NCBI GenBank assembly: GCA_025618425.1
Contig: CM046849.1
Coordinates: forward strand, 32,486,336-32,550,335
Reading direction: 5' to 3'
Length of the DNA stretch: 64,000 nucleotides
DNA from: Heliocidaris tuberculata
Taxonomy: Eukaryota > Echinodermata > Echinoidea > Camarodonta > Echinometridae
The translations under genes were made by a program, and so were the position numbers. Under the pieces are notes generated by a model, which had not been told where the DNA came from, ran no database searches, and worked only from the letters and a program-made list of their open reading frames with translations. Shown here piece after piece: positions 61,185 to 64,000 of this stretch; within the stretch, counting starts at the first letter, position 1, and each line of letters starts with the position of its first letter.

Positions 61185-62085
61185 TGATTTTTTTAAAGAG
61201 CATCAAAAGCTGATGCTCGAGGATCTTAAAATTGCATTATGTTGACTTTTTGAGAGTCTTTGCCATCATGTTGAATTCAGGTAGCATGCAAAGATTACCA
61301 TCTGTTGTCATTTAGACATTCTTTGTCTGTATTGTCAGAGATCCGCTGGTGGGGATATTTGGGAGGGGTATCCCCTACATATAGAGGAAGTGGGGGGGGG
61401 GGGGAGGATATCGAGATAACCCAGCCAGGGGTACAGTAGGCATCGCCCGGTGATTAGGTTTCAAGAGGGTAAGGTCTGGCTATACATCATAACCTCTACA
61501 ATATCTCGCTATTTGCGAGCGAGCTAAGTGAGAGGGCAACTTCTTTTTTTTGGGGGGGGGGGGGCTCATTGCGTTTTGATTGAAATAATTTGAACAGGAT
61601 TATTCTTTGTAATTCATGGATTTTAGACTTTATTTCAGTGCATAATATAAGAAAGGTGTTCTAATTCACTGTATGGCTTTACACATGAACAAATATTAGC
61701 TCTGCTTAACAATGTTGTTTTGCGAGGTAGGCCGAGCAAGAATTTTTTTAAAAGTTCCCCTTAATTAATGCAGTTTTGAAAGAAGTTTTGTTACAAATTC
61801 CTTTGAAATAAATGTTTAATGTTGATAGAAAGAGTTCGTTTTTATTTTTTCATGGTTGACAGTCTGTGAGGGGGGGGGGGGGGTTCCCCTTTGCTCCCCC
61901 CCTCCCATCTTTGAATACGCTAGTGGTCCAATTCTGTCTACAGGGGCTCATAAGTAGCATGTGTTACCACGTATTGTGGCAGTAGGAACATATCAAACAA
62001 TTTTTTTCCCCAGAAAATTTCCAGGCCAGACCATTCCAATAGGCCCGAGGGGGGGGGGGGGGGGGGGAGGGGGAGGGGGATATTC
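61185..62085. other. gene-free DNA downstream of SDR gene 2
   Basis: No further exon is seen after the stop. Possible AATAAA at 61807-61812, rather far. Contains G runs (61391, 61552, 61870), a TTTGCGAGCGAGC phrase (61512) and a lone reversed hAT-type end ATACGCTAGTGG (61915). Confidence 0.45.
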
Positions 62086-62086
62086 T

Positions 62087-62599
62087 CATTGAGGCCTGTA
62101 CGGCATCCGCGTCCACGAAAACCAGTAAAAAGGGGTTTTTCGCCACCAGACGGGTAACTCGGGGATCTCGTTTAGGGTATCAAATACAGGAAAATTCTGA
62201 AAAAAGGGTATCAAATTCACTAGTAGTTATGAGAAAAGATCCTCGAAAAGACTAAGAAATTTGACAGTACCATTCGAGAGACGGTTAGGAGCAGCGCATC
62301 TCAAAATCTTCCCGTGGATATTTTTTCATAATTCAAAAGAGGTGCTTTCCTATTCTTTCAATGAAAACATCATTCTGTTATGTGTTCCAAAGTAAATATT
62401 TGTCTTTAACTCTTCCTTTTTGGCCAAAAATGGGCCAAGAAGAACCAATCCTCGAATAGGGTGTACAATACTATGCAAAATCTTAAAAATCTCTGTTAAG
62501 GATCTAAAGTTCAGAAATTTTTGGCGAGTTACCCTGAATAGGGTATCAAAATAAACCTCTCGACTTGAATCCTGACGCGATGCCGTACATGTCTCAGTG
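62087..62599. mobile_element. 0.5-kb foldback element
   Basis: CATTGAGGCCTGTACGGCAT faces ATGCCGTACATGTCTCAGTG, and GGGTAACTCG..., TTTAGGGTATCAAA pair with CGAGTTACCC..., AGGGTATCAAAATAA partly in reverse. The centre is non-coding. Target duplication not clear. A G run of about 17 lies just outside. Confidence 0.65.
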
Positions 62600-63065
62600 G
62601 ACAATAACTTCCCGGGATTGCTGGTTCATTTAGTTATCATTTGATCTGCAAAATATTAAGATATTCTACCTTGAACATTCGCTAGTAGGGCATTTTGTTT
62701 ATGTAATTTGCCCTATTGCCACAACACGTAGTGACACGTTGTGCGTATGCCCCCCCCCCCCCCCCCCCACCCTTGCTGACCAGTATAGTGCAAGGACGCT
62801 ACTTTAGGCGATACTGGAAAGTCGACATTGGTCCTGACTGGTATTATCCATTATCAGTACCTACATTGATATTTATGTCCGCCTACCGCAATTTTTACAT
62901 AGTCATTTTCCGAAAACGAAAAATTCGATTAAGCGGGTTAATGTCCAAAACAAACATGACAAACAGGCATCATACATGTCACAGGCATGACAAATTCATC
63001 ATAGCTAAAGTTCATGGATTACGTGAAGTCAAATGAACAAATAATCAAAGCTATGTTATTTACAA

Positions 63066-63176
63066 AAGAAGAAGAAGAAGAAGAAGAAGAAGAAGAAGAA
63101 GAAGAAGAAGAAGAAGAAGAAGAAGAAGAAGAAGAAGAAGAAGAAGAAAAAGAAGAAGAAGAAGAAGAAGAAGAAA

Positions 63177-63221
<45 letters not shown>
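63066..63221. repeat. (GAA)n microsatellite followed by GA-rich DNA
   Basis: About 50 GAA units with AAA and GAG interruptions, then GA- and ACAGA-rich DNA to about 63335. Long Glu, Ser or Leu frames here are artefacts. Confidence 0.95.
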
Positions 63222-63222
<1 letters not shown>

Positions 63223-64000
63223 GTGCGTGTGTGAGAGAGGAAGAGAGAGAGAGAGAAAGACATACGGACAGAAAGAGACGGACAGAAAGAGACAGGCAGA
63301 CAGAGAGGGGGAGAGAGAGAGAGATAGAGAGAGAGGCCAGATAGCAAGGCTAGTGGTAATGTTAACTGGTATAGTCATGGATTGTTATTCCGAACAGATT
63401 GTATTACCGAGCATGGACAACACTCCCTGAGGACAATTAACCCCCAGAAAATTATCGCCTGGAAAATTACCCCCCCCCCCCCCCAAGGACAATTACCAAC
63501 ACCCCCGGCAACTACCCCAGGAAGAGAGACTTGATTATCTGTAAAATGTTATTTCCTAATGAAATTACATACTCTAACCGTTTTTGATAATTATTTTTCA
63601 CAAAATCAACGTTTTTCGAAAATAATGCTTCATGTAACTAAAATCATCTTCCTGCACGCCTGTTGAAAATTCTGCTCTAGATTTACGAAATCAAATGAGA
63701 TAATCTAAAAGAAAGTAGATTATTTGCTTTATTTTTAAGCACAGTACATACTAATAAGTCTTGAGAGCAAATTTCATTTCAAAATAATTACTGAACTAGA
63801 AAACATGATATCTTAATTCAACCTTAAATGGATCATAAGATAGATCATAAATAGATCATACAAAGGCAAATAAATACACGATCAGTTGATTAGCAAAGTT
63901 ACAGAGGATGTATAAATTATGAAAACTTCCAAAAAAGAACTATGCAGACTCTTAAAAACGGAGTTCAACGACATTATTTGGATGAGTCCGGCTGGGATAT

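Overview
The window is eukaryotic nuclear DNA. Genes are split by GT..AG introns, intergenic DNA is AT-rich, microsatellites and mononucleotide tracts are common, and non-autonomous DNA transposons are dense. The gene set (an intronless class A GPCR, a GH3-domain/GHDC-like gene, a tandem pair of retinol/17-beta-hydroxysteroid dehydrogenase-type SDR genes), the THAP-bearing TTAA-flanked transposons and tRNA-derived SINE fragments fit a marine invertebrate deuterostome. A sea urchin-like echinoderm is the best guess, but this is inferred from memory of such genomes and not proven here.

Layout. 1-2843: no gene, one small MITE. 2844-4145: intronless rhodopsin-family GPCR. 4321-5963: non-autonomous Kolobok-type transposon (TTAA flanks, broken THAP reading frame), carrying its own 159-bp insertion. 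5964-11957: no gene; (GA)n/(TA)n, a ~120-bp satellite and small foldback elements. 11958-29645: a 17.7-kb block of two related large elements lying back to back in opposite orientation. They share terminal sequence TATGGCAAGCCATCGGGGTC, and the same 6 bases (CTTTTG) occur on both outer sides and between them. Younger insertions sit inside: a 3.2-kb element, a hAT MITE and a second, inverted Kolobok copy. 29933-37347: seven-exon GH3-domain gene whose exon 2 has three frameshifts. 37348-43000: no gene; several MITEs. 43026-46352 and 53418-61184: two SDR genes on the same strand with identical five-exon structure and intron phases. Between and around them are mariner-like foldbacks, hAT MITEs, a 1.5-kb foldback and SINE fragments. 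61185-64000: no gene; a foldback and a long GAA microsatellite.

The two SDR genes are clearly tandem duplicates and presumably encode membrane-anchored oxidoreductases for a retinoid or steroid-like alcohol. The GPCR and the GH3 gene have no visible functional link to them. Most of the structure in the window is transposon history. Several insertions can be dated relative to each other, one has an exact empty site inside the window, and target-site duplications (TSDs) are readable for many. I find no bacterial-type operon, CRISPR array, rRNA or intact tRNA gene. The strongest candidate for something undescribed is the paired large element at 11958-29645, which has 6-base flanking repeats, ACGT-rich long termini and no recognisable coding capacity.
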